A DNA stretch of 64,000 bases from Desulfobulbus alkaliphilus (GCF_016918545.1 NZ_JAFFQC010000002.1:165685-229684); one strand, 5' to 3'. Counted from the stretch's first letter, positions 35,238 to 43,950 are shown. Numbers and translations: made by a program. Notes: generated by a model from the sequence alone, not told the origin.

Positions 35238-35609
35238 ATCCTGGTCGTAATCAGACCGGAACTCCGACGAGCATGGTCTCACGATCCTATCTATCCCCCC
35301 TTGAAAAAAAAAGGCATGAACGACATATTTGTTCAATAAAAAAGGTATGCAACTCGAGAAAATGCTGGCATGACAACCCTGAACAAGACTCCCCCTCGTA
35401 TACAAGAACAACACAGGTCAGATACCGCACATACTTTTAACTGCAGGCCTACAGAATATTCAGCGTTCATACGTCAAGCAAACAGTTGCAAACTCCGCGT
35501 GATCGGTTTCCTCAAGGAGACTTGAAGGAGCAATGGAGGGGGTGGCCGATGAACGATTGTCCTTTCAGGCACAGCAAACCGATTTCCAATCAACGCAACG
35601 GATCAACGA
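35238..35609. other. Intergenic region before the HAD gene
   Basis: No gene was recognised. An A8 tract lies near 35302. A purine-rich GGAGACTTGAAGGAGCAATGGAGGG stretch around 35515 resembles ribosome sites, but the reading frame it opens is short. Confidence 0.35.
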
Positions 35610-36284
35610 ATGAATACCGACCAGATGCAGTGGCAGGCGGTTTTTTTTGATTTTGACGGGGTGATTGCCGCCTCGACCGAGGTGAAGGTCCGGGCTTTTA
35701 CCACCTTGTTCGCCCCCTACGGCCCGACTGTGCAGAACGCGGTGGTCCGTTATCATCTTGCCAACGGTGGCCTGCCCAGACGGGAAAAACTGCGTCACTG
35801 TCTGGAAACCATCGCCGGGGAGTCAACAAACGACCAGCAACTGGACCGCATGGGTCAGGCCTTTGCTGACCTGGTTGTCGACGAAGTGGTCGCTGCACCC
35901 TTGATAACCGGTGCCATGTCCACTCTGCAGCAACTGCGCGCCTCATCTGTTCCGGCTTTTGTTGTTTCCGGCACCCCGGAGGATGAAATGCAACTGATTG
36001 TCGCCCGCAAAGGTCTGCAATCCTTGTTCGCCGGAGTCCATGGTTCACCCCGTCCCAAAACGGAAATTATCCTCGACATTCTGGGTCGTTTCTCCTTTAC
36101 ACCCGGTCATTGCCTGTTCATCGGTGATGCTCTGGCTGATTACCGGGCCGCCCGGGAGACTGGTCTGCACTTTCTTGGTATTGTCCCCAACGGTCAACCC
36201 TCCATCTTTCCGGAAAAAGTCGCCACCTCGTCCACCGTGACCCTGGAATGGCCAAAGAAGGGCACCAGACCACCTCGGACATGA
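35610..36284 (+). CDS. HAD-superfamily phosphatase (subfamily IA)
   Basis: 224 residues. FFDFDGVIAAST is HAD motif I with both aspartates. VVSGTPEDEM is motif II. GSPRPKTEIILDIL supplies the motif III Lys, and FIGDALADYRAA is motif IV. The cap is helical (residues ~20-90). It resembles phosphoglycolate phosphatase or beta-phosphoglucomutase relatives and probably dephosphorylates a small metabolite. It precedes the thiMED operon by about 205 bp on the same strand. A role as thiamine phosphate phosphatase is possible but unsupported. Confidence 0.85.
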   Translation: MNTDQMQWQAVFFDFDGVIAASTEVKVRAFTTLFAPYGPTVQNAVVRYHLANGGLPRREKLRHCLETIAGESTNDQQLDRMGQAFADLVVDEVVAAPLITGAMSTLQQLRASSVPAFVVSGTPEDEMQLIVARKGLQSLFAGVHGSPRPKTEIILDILGRFSFTPGHCLFIGDALADYRAARETGLHFLGIVPNGQPSIFPEKVATSSTVTLEWPKKGTRPPRT

Positions 36285-36489
36285 GGTTCACCTTGACACC
36301 TGATGCGTATTTTTCTATACACAGGACACTTTTTCCTGCAAGGATGGTGCTCGGTTCCCATTATTGCCGGGGCAACTTGTCCCCTCCTGCCACTGCCCAT
36401 GAGGGAGTCGTTCCCCGGGCCGCAGGTAGACCATGGCAGAACCGAGTTTTCCTTATTCATTCTGCACTTGTCTGTACAGAGGGAGTCCA

Positions 36490-37296
36490 ATGTCCACACT
36501 GGCCCGAAAAGCAGCTGAAAACCTGCGCAGTATCAGGACAAGGAAACCATTGATCCACAACATCACTAACTTCGTGGTGATGAACTACACCGCTAATGTT
36601 CTTCTTGCCAGCGGTGCTTCTCCGGTCATGGCCCATGCCGAAAACGAGGTCGAAGAAATGGTCGCATTGGCCGGGGCGCTGGTGCTCAACATCGGCACCC
36701 TTACCGATACCTGGGTGTCGGCCATGCTGAAGGCCGGACGTCGGGCCACTGAGTTGAACATCCCCATCATCCTTGATCCGGTGGGTGCCGGGGCCACCGC
36801 CCTTCGCACCAGTGCAGCCAGATCCATACTGGCCGAAACCAAGGTGCGGGTGATACGTGGCAATGCTTCGGAAATCCTGGCCCTTGCCGGCGAGAATTCC
36901 ACCACCAAAGGGGTGGACACCACGCATTCAGTGACAGAAGCCGCTGCCGTGGCCGGTCAACTGGCCTGTGAACTCGGTGTCACCCTGGCTATCACCGGTC
37001 CCATTGATCTCGTCACCGACGGTGACCGGACCCTGACCATTTCAGGAGGCCACAGCCTGATGCCCTCCGTCACCGGAGCCGGTTGTTCCGCCACTGCCCT
37101 GGTTGCGGCATTCCACGCTGTTGACAGTGATTCCGTTTCCGCCGCCACCACCGCGCTGGCTTTCTTCGCGGTTGCCGGTGAAACGGCTGGCGCCACCGCA
37201 TCCGGCACCGGGACCTTCATGATCCATCTGCTTGATGCCCTCCATAACCTCACCCCTGAAGAGATGCTGGAGCGCTGTCGCATCAGCACGGCATGA
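36490..37296 (+). CDS. thiM: Hydroxyethylthiazole kinase ThiM
   Basis: 268 residues from the ATG at 36490 (AGAGGGAG ribosome site). PLIHNITNFVVMNYTANVLLA, ASPVMAHA, ILDPVGAGAT, VIRGNASEILAL and SVTGAGCSATALVAAF are diagnostic. It phosphorylates salvaged 4-methyl-5-hydroxyethylthiazole. It is first in the thiM-thiE-thiD salvage operon. No THI-box was seen upstream, unlike the de novo operon. The leader instead holds a possible long-range pair, CTCGGTTC (about 36350) with GAACCGAG (about 36438). Confidence 0.95.
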   Translation: MSTLARKAAENLRSIRTRKPLIHNITNFVVMNYTANVLLASGASPVMAHAENEVEEMVALAGALVLNIGTLTDTWVSAMLKAGRRATELNIPIILDPVGAGATALRTSAARSILAETKVRVIRGNASEILALAGENSTTKGVDTTHSVTEAAAVAGQLACELGVTLAITGPIDLVTDGDRTLTISGGHSLMPSVTGAGCSATALVAAFHAVDSDSVSAATTALAFFAVAGETAGATASGTGTFMIHLLDALHNLTPEEMLERCRISTA

Positions 37297-37306
37297 GATA
37301 AGAGAA

Positions 37307-37978
37307 ATGTTTGATTATTCTCTTTATCTGGTCACCGACAGAGGTTTGGCCCGGGGCCGGTCAACACCCGATATCGTCCGAGCCGCCATTGCCGGTGGAG
37401 CGACCTGTGTGCAACTGCGGGAGAAAAATCGGCCCATCCGGGAATTTATTGAAGAGGCCAGAGCCCTCAAAACCATCCTGACCGGCGTCGGCATCCCCCT
37501 GATCATCAACGACCGGGTTGACGTGGCCCTGGCCGTCAATGCCGACGGTGTCCACCTTGGCCAGAACGACATGCACATCCGCGATGCCCGCCGGTTGGCC
37601 GGCACCTCCATGATCATTGGTATTTCGGTGGAATCGGTGCATGATGCCCTGCATGCCGAAGCGGAAGGTGCCGACTATATCGGTGTCAGTCCAATTTTCG
37701 TAACCCCTACGAAACACGACACTGCCCCGGCGCTTGGTCTGGAAGGTCTCCGTGCCATTCGCGCCGCCGTGACTTTGCCCCTGGTGGGCATTGGCGGCAT
37801 TCATCCGGAAAATACCGCCGACTTAATCCGCGCCGGAGCCGACGGCGTGGCAGTAGTTTCCGCCATAGTCTCCGCTCCATGCCCACGGAGCGCAGCCAAG
37901 GCCCTTAGACAACAGATTCAATCCGCACGAACAAAGGAGCATGCATGGACGAACAAAAAAAATACTGCCGGGTGTTGA
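37307..37978 (+). CDS. thiE: Thiamine phosphate synthase ThiE (copy 2, salvage operon)
   Basis: 223 residues from the ATG at 37307, 10 bp after thiM. Motifs are YLVTDRGLA, CVQLREK, LIINDRVDVALAVNADGVHLGQ, GADYIGVSPIFVTPTK and LVGIGGIHPEN. This copy is closer to the canonical pattern than copy 1. Its 3' end overlaps thiD by 34 nt in another frame, which gives an atypical C-terminal tail. It condenses HMP-diphosphate and thiazole phosphate made by its operon partners. Confidence 0.94.
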   Translation: MFDYSLYLVTDRGLARGRSTPDIVRAAIAGGATCVQLREKNRPIREFIEEARALKTILTGVGIPLIINDRVDVALAVNADGVHLGQNDMHIRDARRLAGTSMIIGISVESVHDALHAEAEGADYIGVSPIFVTPTKHDTAPALGLEGLRAIRAAVTLPLVGIGGIHPENTADLIRAGADGVAVVSAIVSAPCPRSAAKALRQQIQSARTKEHAWTNKKNTAGC

Positions 37979-38769
37979 CCATTGCCGGATCGGACAGCGG
38001 TGGCGGCGCCGGTATCCAGGCAGATCTGAAAACCATTGCCGCCAACAGTTGCTATGGCACGAGCGTCATTACCGCTCTCACGGCCCAGAACACCCTTGGC
38101 GTCAGCGCCATCCACCCGGTCCCAGTAGATTTCGTAACCGCGCAAATGGAAGCGGTCCTCTCTGACATCGGAACCGACGCGGTCAAGATCGGCATGCTGT
38201 ATTCTCCGGAATTAATCCGCACCGTGGCCGAGGGGCTGCGGAAATTCTCGGTTCGCAACATCGTACTCGATCCGGTGATGATCGCCCAGAGTGGCGACAA
38301 ACTCCTCCAGGACGAGGCTGTCGAGGCCTTGAAAGAGGAACTCATGCCTCTGGTCGACCTGATAACGCCAAACCTGCCGGAAGCAGCCCTGCTGCTCAAC
38401 CGGGAAATCGACACCTCAATTCCTGTGGCCATTGAAAGTGCGGCCATCGACCTGGGAAAGCTGGGGTGCGGCAGTGTCCTCATCAAGGGTGGGCACATGG
38501 AGTCACAAACCAGCACTGATTATCTCTATCTCGTTGCTGATGACCGGCTGATCATTCTGCCCGAATATAGGATCTCCACTAAAAACAACCACGGCACCGG
38601 CTGTACCCTCTCCTCGGCTATCGCCTCCTTTCTGGCCTGGGGCGAAGACATGGAAGCCGCCGTCCGTATGGCCAAGGAGTACATCACCGGCGCCATCCTT
38701 GCCGGGGCGGAATATGAAATTGGCAAAGGCAATGGCCCGGTGCACCATTTTTTCGTAACTTCTGGTTGA
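37945..38769 (+). CDS. thiD: Hydroxymethylpyrimidine (phosphate) kinase ThiD
   Basis: 274 residues. VLTIAGSDSGGGAGIQADLK is the ribokinase-like substrate signature. GTSVITALTAQNTLGV, VLDPVMIAQSGDKLL, LITPNLPEAALLL and NNHGTGCTLSSAIASFLA (with the catalytic Asp-equivalent loop) follow. It phosphorylates HMP and HMP-phosphate, serving both the salvage route and ThiC-derived HMP-P. It is the only thiD seen here. It ends about 95 bp before a full reverse repeat. Confidence 0.95.
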   Translation: MDEQKKYCRVLTIAGSDSGGGAGIQADLKTIAANSCYGTSVITALTAQNTLGVSAIHPVPVDFVTAQMEAVLSDIGTDAVKIGMLYSPELIRTVAEGLRKFSVRNIVLDPVMIAQSGDKLLQDEAVEALKEELMPLVDLITPNLPEAALLLNREIDTSIPVAIESAAIDLGKLGCGSVLIKGGHMESQTSTDYLYLVADDRLIILPEYRISTKNNHGTGCTLSSAIASFLAWGEDMEAAVRMAKEYITGAILAGAEYEIGKGNGPVHHFFVTSG

Positions 38770-38863
38770 CAAGAGAGAGGAGACGCATTGCCGCTCACCA
38801 GGCGCATCGGTGGAGTTGTTGTCACTCATCAGAGAGCGATCTTTCGCCAGCACTTCATAAGCG

Positions 38864-39081
38864 CCTGGATTCGTCAGTGTTCTTCCGTGCGTCAGCTTTA
38901 TTGTCTGCAACCGCTTGATGAAAGGAATCTTTATCGGACGGGTACGGGCAATGAAGGTGGCGTGCGGACGGACAACCCGAAGGGTGGCTGGTGAAGGGTA
39001 TTGTCAAGGATTCTGCTGCAATCGTAAGATGAGTACAGCAAGATATATCCAAAACAAGCGTCCAGCCGTCACGGATTCAGG
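38864..39081 (-). repeat. Dispersed repeat, full-length copy (reverse)
   Basis: 218 bp, ends CCTGGATTCGTCAGTG and TCACGGATTCAGG. The hairpin arms and the AGTACAGCAAGATATATCC core are present with scattered substitutions. It lies between the convergent thiD and 39109-39963 genes, a position where a terminator would be expected. Confidence 0.9.
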
Positions 39082-39108
39082 ATACAGGAAAGGCCGTGAG
39101 CCGGGACT

Positions 39109-39963
39109 TCAGTCTCCGGTTGCTTTGAATAATTGCCTGCCTTGCTCCTGCATAGCCACGATAACCTTGCGGAAATTCCCTTTCTGTTCCAACCACTGAT
39201 CATACTCTCCTGTCTGCTGCAGCAGCGCATAGAAAATCAGACTGTTCTCCAGACCAACCACCTCCTCGATACCTGCCTGAGGAAAACGCTCATCCACTTC
39301 CCAGGGCCTGGGCTCCTGTTGATAAAAGGTCAATCGGCCGAAATACAAGACCATCTCCTCCAGCACGGTCCACAAACCTTCCCGCCAGACAGCGATATCC
39401 GCAGCTTGCCGCATTCGTTCCAGGCTTTCGATCAATCCGGTACTGGCCAGATCAACAGCGGCAAACCGGTAGCATCCATCTGCCGGCGGGTCGTCGCCGT
39501 TGACCTCATGCCAGGAGAGCAGGGCATGGGCACGGGTGGCTATTTTCATGGCCTGAAATTTGGTCCACAGGAGAAATTCATAATAATACTGCCCTATGGC
39601 CATCTCCGGATCGAATCGATAGACATTGCCATGATCAGCCCCATAGCGACTGAAATTGACAAGATGCACCAGCTCGGTCACCATGCTGTGGATATAGGAA
39701 AGACCGCTGATTGCCCCCTTGTTGACCAGGATTTTATGATTGCCGCCCCTGACCGGATTGTACACCATCCGGGCGTTCCAGTTTTCCACACCAAGACAGG
39801 CATAATATGGCGTCAGTTGCTCACATTCATCCTCATAATTTTCAGTTTTAACGATCAGGGTTGCTGGCGCCAGCAGATCAATATCAATTTCCTTGCTGTT
39901 GACAAAGGTCAGGGCCTTATTGAACCGCGCTGTTTCCGCGGTGGAAAAATTAAGCAGTTCCAT
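39109..39963 (-). CDS. Uncharacterised 284-residue protein
   Basis: No family was recognised. The protein is soluble, without a signal peptide, and rich in aromatic residues. A central segment SMVTELVHLVNF looks like a metalloprotease-type helix whose first His is Thr-Glu-Leu-Val-His rather than HExxH. Whether it binds metal is doubtful. Tyr/Trp-rich helices follow (IGQYYYEFLLWTKFQ). It is preceded by the terminator of the next gene, so it is probably transcribed alone. It ends beside a repeat. Confidence 0.65.
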   Translation of the reverse strand: MELLNFSTAETARFNKALTFVNSKEIDIDLLAPATLIVKTENYEDECEQLTPYYACLGVENWNARMVYNPVRGGNHKILVNKGAISGLSYIHSMVTELVHLVNFSRYGADHGNVYRFDPEMAIGQYYYEFLLWTKFQAMKIATRAHALLSWHEVNGDDPPADGCYRFAAVDLASTGLIESLERMRQAADIAVWREGLWTVLEEMVLYFGRLTFYQQEPRPWEVDERFPQAGIEEVVGLENSLIFYALLQQTGEYDQWLEQKGNFRKVIVAMQEQGRQLFKATGD

Positions 39964-39984
39964 ACTGTTTCCGATCCTCTTTCC

Positions 39985-40013
39985 AAAAAAAAAGGCAGCC
40001 TTGAAAGACTGCC
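39985..40013 (-). terminator. Intrinsic terminator of the C_GCAxxG_C_C gene
   Basis: On the minus strand GGCAGTCTTTCAAGGCTGCC forms a short stem (GGCAG/CTGCC plus partial pairing) followed by nine consecutive U residues. It is 52 bp beyond the stop of the gene at 40065-40559. Confidence 0.82.
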
Positions 40014-40064
40014 CATGGAGAGCTTGCCATGGCGGCTCATGAATGAGTTGGCCGCCAGAGCCGA

Positions 40065-40559
40065 TTATTTTGCTTCGTTTTTTTCAGCCATTTTTGCGGC
40101 TTCCTGCTCCAGCAACTCACCCAGCGCCCGGGCGGTCTCGCCGACGACCCGGATACAATGTTGCCGGCGGCTGTCGGGGTTGGTGTAAAAATCCTTGACC
40201 TGGTCCCGCTCCATCCAATCGACCTGGGCGATCTGCGCACAATTGACCCCACCGTAGGGGGCAGAAAGCTCCTCGAAATTTTTCACAACCTTCTTGGTGG
40301 CTGCCCACATTCGGGGGTTTTCCTTTTCCTCCAGGCTGCTGCGGCTATACAGGCTGCCAATGACACCGGCCGCTCCGACAAGAGCGCCGCAGATATAACC
40401 GGTCCCACCAATGCCGCCCCCAAAAGCACCCATGGCCTTAATGACCGAGGGAGCAGCAACACCCAGCTTCTCCTGACCGACCAAGACTATGGCCTGACTG
40501 CAGTGCATTCGCTTCAGAAAGAGATCAACCGCTTTTTCCTGCATTTCATCCGGACGCAT
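40065..40559 (-). CDS. C_GCAxxG_C_C family redox protein
   Basis: 164 residues from the ATG at 40559, preceded at 6 bases by GGAGG (overlapping an upstream ATG that is less well placed). The conserved cysteines lie in RMHCSQAI, GYICGALVGAAGVIGSLY, VNCAQIAQVDW and HCIRVVGE, which matches the spaced-Cys family named C_GCAxxG_C_C. Members are common in anaerobes. They are thought to be redox or metal proteins without a proven role. The C-terminus is a charged coiled tail (EQEAAKMAEKNEAK). A clear terminator follows. Confidence 0.85.
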   Translation of the reverse strand: MRPDEMQEKAVDLFLKRMHCSQAIVLVGQEKLGVAAPSVIKAMGAFGGGIGGTGYICGALVGAAGVIGSLYSRSSLEEKENPRMWAATKKVVKNFEELSAPYGGVNCAQIAQVDWMERDQVKDFYTNPDSRRQHCIRVVGETARALGELLEQEAAKMAEKNEAK

Positions 40560-40737
40560 TATTTCCTCCATGCATTGAGTTTGAAGGTGAAATAGAGTAC
40601 CGTCATTTGGCATTGTAACCGATTCATCGGTACCCTGCATTGCGATTCTAACCTGAAAATCCGGCCAAACCGATTGTCAGCTCCCAGCCTGAGATCGAAA
40701 CCGCTCATCCATCCCTGGTACATCCGGATCAGAGCTC

Positions 40738-41382
40738 ATGTCTTCCTCCACCGTCATTGTCTTGGATTTTGAAACCAGCGGTCACTCCCCCGGGCTTGGA
40801 GACCGACCGATCGAGGTGGGTGCGGTACGCCTGGAAGGAAATCGAATTATGGACCACTTCCAGGAACTGATGAATCCAGGTTTTCCCATCGGCTGGTTTA
40901 TTGAATCTCTGACCGGGATCAGCAACCAGCAGATAGCGCAGGCCCCACCCTGTGAGGAGGTTATGACCCGGTTTGCCGACTGGATCGGCGACACCCCGCT
41001 GATTGCCCACAATGCCGCCTTTGATCGCAGATTCCTCGATGCCGAACTGGCCCTGATCGGTAGAAGCCGGGACAACCCCATGGCATGTACCGTTCTGATG
41101 GCGCGCCGAATCCTGCCGGAGGCACCTAACCACAAACTCGCCACCCTGGTCCACTATTGCGGCATCCCCACCAGCGGCATTTTTCACCGAGCCCTGGCCG
41201 ATGCCGAGATGACCGGCCGTCTGTGGATGACCATGACCGAGCTGCTCCGCGAACGCTATAAACTGGACGCCATCCCTTTTGCTCTGATGCAGCACCTGAG
41301 CCGAATCAGCCGGACCAGGGTGGAGCACTATCTGGAGAAATATTGCCGTCAACGACAAGATCACCTTAACAGGGCAGGGTAA
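40738..41382 (+). CDS. DnaQ-like 3'-5' exonuclease
   Basis: 214 residues of a DEDDh exonuclease. VIVLDFETSG is Exo I (Asp, Glu). LIAHNAAFDRRFLDAEL is Exo II. HRALADAEMTGRLW is Exo III with the catalytic His. Such stand-alone proteins resemble the epsilon proofreading subunit of DNA polymerase III or serve in RNA/DNA end trimming. The small HTH/zinc-ribbon gene begins 1 bp after its stop, so the two are cotranscribed. Confidence 0.88.
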   Translation: MSSSTVIVLDFETSGHSPGLGDRPIEVGAVRLEGNRIMDHFQELMNPGFPIGWFIESLTGISNQQIAQAPPCEEVMTRFADWIGDTPLIAHNAAFDRRFLDAELALIGRSRDNPMACTVLMARRILPEAPNHKLATLVHYCGIPTSGIFHRALADAEMTGRLWMTMTELLRERYKLDAIPFALMQHLSRISRTRVEHYLEKYCRQRQDHLNRAG

Positions 41383-41383
41383 C

Positions 41384-41689
41384 ATGACATCCTTGAGGAC
41401 AACATCATCCCAGACCATCCGTAAACAGATGATTGAACTGCTGACCAATGGCAGGTACGGCGCCCGTGATCTCTCCCAGGAACTCCACCAGAGCGAAAAC
41501 GAAATTTACTCACATCTGCGCCACATCGAACGTACATTGAAAGCCAGTGGTCAGCAATTAGTGATCGAACCCTCGTTGTGCCTGAACTGCGGATTCCTTT
41601 TTACCAATCGCAAGCGGCTGAACCCTCCAAGCCGCTGCCCCAGGTGCAAGAAGACCCGTATCCGGCGGCCCCGCTACACGGTCCGCTGA
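41384..41689 (+). CDS. Small protein with winged-helix and zinc-ribbon domains
   Basis: 101 residues. The N-terminal half (QMIELLTNGRYGARDLSQEL, SENEIYSHLRHIE) is a winged helix. The C-terminal half has two CxxC knuckles (CLNCGF and CPRCKK) separated by a basic stretch, a classic zinc ribbon. It resembles predicted transcriptional regulators with HTH plus Zn ribbon found widely in archaea and deltaproteobacteria. It is coupled to the exonuclease gene (1-bp gap); function unknown. An AEC carrier follows 31 bp later. Confidence 0.78.
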   Translation: MTSLRTTSSQTIRKQMIELLTNGRYGARDLSQELHQSENEIYSHLRHIERTLKASGQQLVIEPSLCLNCGFLFTNRKRLNPPSRCPRCKKTRIRRPRYTVR

Positions 41690-41720
41690 ACTATTTCTCC
41701 CCAACCGGGCCGAGACAACC

Positions 41721-42641
41721 ATGATCCTGCTCAACGCTTTGTTCCCGGTCCTGGCCCTGATTCTGTTCGGTGCCGCGGTCAGGTACTGGCGGCTTACCGA
41801 CACCAACTTTTTTCGCACCTCGGACCGGCTGGTCTATTTTGTCTTTTTTCCGGTCATGCTTTTCTGGAAAATCGGCGCGGCGCCACTTCAGTTTGATGGC
41901 GGCTGGCACTACCTGCTGGCCGTCGCTCTGGCGGTGCTGAGTCTCTGCGGGTTCAGCCTGCTATTCATTCGCCTGTGGCCAGTCTCCCGTTTCCAGGCTG
42001 GTTCCTTCAACCAGGGATGTTACCGTTTCAACACCTATATTGGTATGGCCGTGGTCATCAATGCCTATGGGGTGGCCGGAACCCAATTATACGGTATTCT
42101 GGTGGGCCTGATCATTCCGCTGATCAATATCCTGGTGGTGTCCGTGCTTATCTGGTTCAGCGCGGATAGCCGCGGCAACGACAACCGCCTGCTCACCACC
42201 GGCAGGCATCTGGTGGCCAACCCGCTGATCATCGCCTGCTTCGCTGGGATGCTCTATGCTCATCTGGTGGGCGGATTTCCTGTGTACCTCGACAACACGC
42301 TCAGGTTGATGTCCCAGGTGACCCTGCCCCTTGCCCTGTTTTCCATCGGCGGCAGCCTCACCTTTGTCAGTCTTCGGAACAACATGGGGTTAGCCATGAT
42401 TGCAGCGCTTTTCAAACTGGCGCTGCTGCCGCTGCTCGGGCTTTTCTTCCTCTGGATACTCAATGTGACCGGACTGGCATGGAAGGTCAGCATGCTTTTT
42501 TTCACCCTGCCCACCTCAACAGCCATCTATATCCTCTCCTCACAGCTCCATTCCGACACCGAACTGGCCTCCGCGGTTATCATTGTCTCCACCTTCCTGT
42601 CATTCATCTCCATGTCCTTGATCCTGCTGCTGACCGTATGA
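41721..42641 (+). CDS. AEC-family transporter (auxin efflux carrier/malonate permease-like)
   Basis: 306 residues with about ten membrane segments in the AEC inverted-repeat layout. FNQGCYRFNTYIGMAVVINAYG, with its conserved polar break, and LPLALFSIGGSLTF are typical. AEC members carry dicarboxylates or other organic anions; substrate not inferable. It is in the same direction as the exonuclease/HTH pair, so it may be the third gene of that unit. It ends 7 bp before a repeat-end fragment. Confidence 0.88.
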   Translation: MILLNALFPVLALILFGAAVRYWRLTDTNFFRTSDRLVYFVFFPVMLFWKIGAAPLQFDGGWHYLLAVALAVLSLCGFSLLFIRLWPVSRFQAGSFNQGCYRFNTYIGMAVVINAYGVAGTQLYGILVGLIIPLINILVVSVLIWFSADSRGNDNRLLTTGRHLVANPLIIACFAGMLYAHLVGGFPVYLDNTLRLMSQVTLPLALFSIGGSLTFVSLRNNMGLAMIAALFKLALLPLLGLFFLWILNVTGLAWKVSMLFFTLPTSTAIYILSSQLHSDTELASAVIIVSTFLSFISMSLILLLTV

Positions 42642-42648
42642 TCCGGGT

Positions 42649-42667
42649 GAACGTTCACGGATCCAGG
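42649..42667 (+). repeat. Repeat right-end fragment
   Basis: GAACGTTCACGGATCCAGG is the right terminus, forward orientation, just after the AEC transporter stop. No interior sequence remains. Confidence 0.6.
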
Positions 42668-42708
42668 GTGACTTACGAACTGGAACCGTTTGCCGCCGAC
42701 TCACTGAC

Positions 42709-43206
42709 TCACCTGCTCAACACCTCGACGACACGGACGCTGGTGAAAAGCCAGTCCCCGTCGATTTTTTCCAGAGTTGCCGAAATTTCCTGCACATCGG
42801 CAACGGCATGATCCTGACGTTGGCCGCTCAGGCGAAGCGTCATCCGGACATCGGCTGAGTTTTCCTCGGATACCTGGATCGATATATCATGGAGCTTCAC
42901 GGTCACCGCGTTAAACGTAGCACGCACCATAAGAATACGGTCCATGATCTGCTGACGGCTGAAAGTGCCGGTAAAATCAACCGCTTCGACAGAGATCCGG
43001 CAGGGATCATTGAAGAGGTCGGCAATTCGACGTGATTTTCTCAGCCCTTCAACCGGCTTTTCGTCCGCTTTTTTCGAAGCGTTCTGGGCAAAAACAGTCA
43101 GCTGCTTACGTATCGCTTTTTCATCACTGGGCAGGAGTCGAAACAAGGCAAAAACGACTGCCAAGAGGACCAGCAGGAGGATACCTGCATTTTTTGTCGT
43201 TACCAC
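42709..43206 (-). CDS. Membrane-anchored protein of unknown function (NTF2-like pattern)
   Basis: 165 residues. An N-terminal hydrophobic helix (GILLLVLLAVVFALFRLL) is followed by a periplasmic domain. The layout (DEKAIRKQLTVFAQNASKK, a paired sheet region, then EKIDGDWLFTSVRVVEV) resembles small NTF2/SnoaL-like domains. It starts 7 bp inside the end of lepB in the minus direction, so it is cotranscribed and probably translationally coupled with it. Function unknown. Confidence 0.7.
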   Translation of the reverse strand: MVTTKNAGILLLVLLAVVFALFRLLPSDEKAIRKQLTVFAQNASKKADEKPVEGLRKSRRIADLFNDPCRISVEAVDFTGTFSRQQIMDRILMVRATFNAVTVKLHDISIQVSEENSADVRMTLRLSGQRQDHAVADVQEISATLEKIDGDWLFTSVRVVEVLSR

Positions 43207-43691
43207 ACTACACCTCCGAGAATTCGTTGCCGATCAACCTGGCCGAAATGATGCCGCTCCATGGCAACTCCGCGATTGTCCCCCACCACATAGACCTTTC
43301 CCGGTTCGACCACCCGGGGCGCTAATTGCCAGTCCGAGGCAGACTGGACGTAGGGTTCATCAACGGGCTGACCATTGACAAACAAAACACCAGAACGAAA
43401 CTCCACGGTTTCCCCGGCCAGGGCCACCACCCTTTTGAGAAGAACCACTCGGCGCCCGGAGAAACGAATGACCACCACGTCACCGTGGGCGGGTTCCGTC
43501 AACAGATAACGAAACCGCCAGCAGAACGTAAATCCACCATCCCGATACGTCGGTTCCATGCTGTGGCCATTGATGCGCAGCGGTATGAGCACTTGAGAAA
43601 AAATCAGGAATGCTGTCGCGGTGACAACCAGAAGGCGAAGGACAAAGCCCCGGGTTATTTTTGGCAGAAAAAAACTTTTCACCCAGTTCAA
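43200..43691 (-). CDS. lepB: Signal peptidase I (short form)
   Basis: 163 residues. One N-terminal membrane segment (LRLLVVTATAFLIFSQVLI) is followed by the catalytic serine block INGHSMEPTYRDG, the lysine block VVLLKRVVALAGE, and the C-terminal VVGDNRGVAMERHHFG block. All four conserved boxes of type I signal peptidases are present in a compact Gram-positive-sized form. It cleaves signal peptides of exported proteins. Its stop region overlaps the next gene. A repeat copy begins 41 bp upstream of the start. Confidence 0.9.
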   Translation of the reverse strand: MNWVKSFFLPKITRGFVLRLLVVTATAFLIFSQVLIPLRINGHSMEPTYRDGGFTFCWRFRYLLTEPAHGDVVVIRFSGRRVVLLKRVVALAGETVEFRSGVLFVNGQPVDEPYVQSASDWQLAPRVVEPGKVYVVGDNRGVAMERHHFGQVDRQRILGGVVW

Positions 43692-43732
43692 GCCTATTCT
43701 CCAGACACCATTATCTCACTTTTTTATATCAG

Positions 43733-43950
43733 CCTGAATCCGTGAGCGTTCGTCCTTGCGTCAGCTTCGTTGTTCGTGACCGTTCGATTAAAGTACACTT
43801 TATCGGACGGTTACGGGCAATGAAGATGGCGTACGGACGGATGCTCCGAAGGACGGCTGGTGAAAGATTTTTTCAAGGGTTTAGCTGCAATTATATTATG
43901 ATTACAGCAATATATATCCAAAAGAAGCGTCCAGCCGTCACGGATTCAGG
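43733..43950 (-). repeat. Dispersed repeat, full-length copy (reverse)
   Basis: 218 bp. The left end here reads CCTGAATCCGTGAGCG (A-type base instead of the usual G) and the right end TCACGGATTCAGG. The hairpin arms meet at TAAAGTACACTTTA. It lies upstream of lepB and downstream of the FlgO-like gene end. The rest of the 43951-44102 spacer shows no gene. Confidence 0.92.

Noticed and set aside
36285..36489. TPP riboswitch upstream of thiM
   Set aside because: The CTGAGA and TGAACCTGATC blocks found upstream of thiS are absent.
39133..40188. Plus-strand open frame of 351 residues
   Set aside because: Antisense to the 39109-39963 gene and running across a strong terminator; no recognisable domain.
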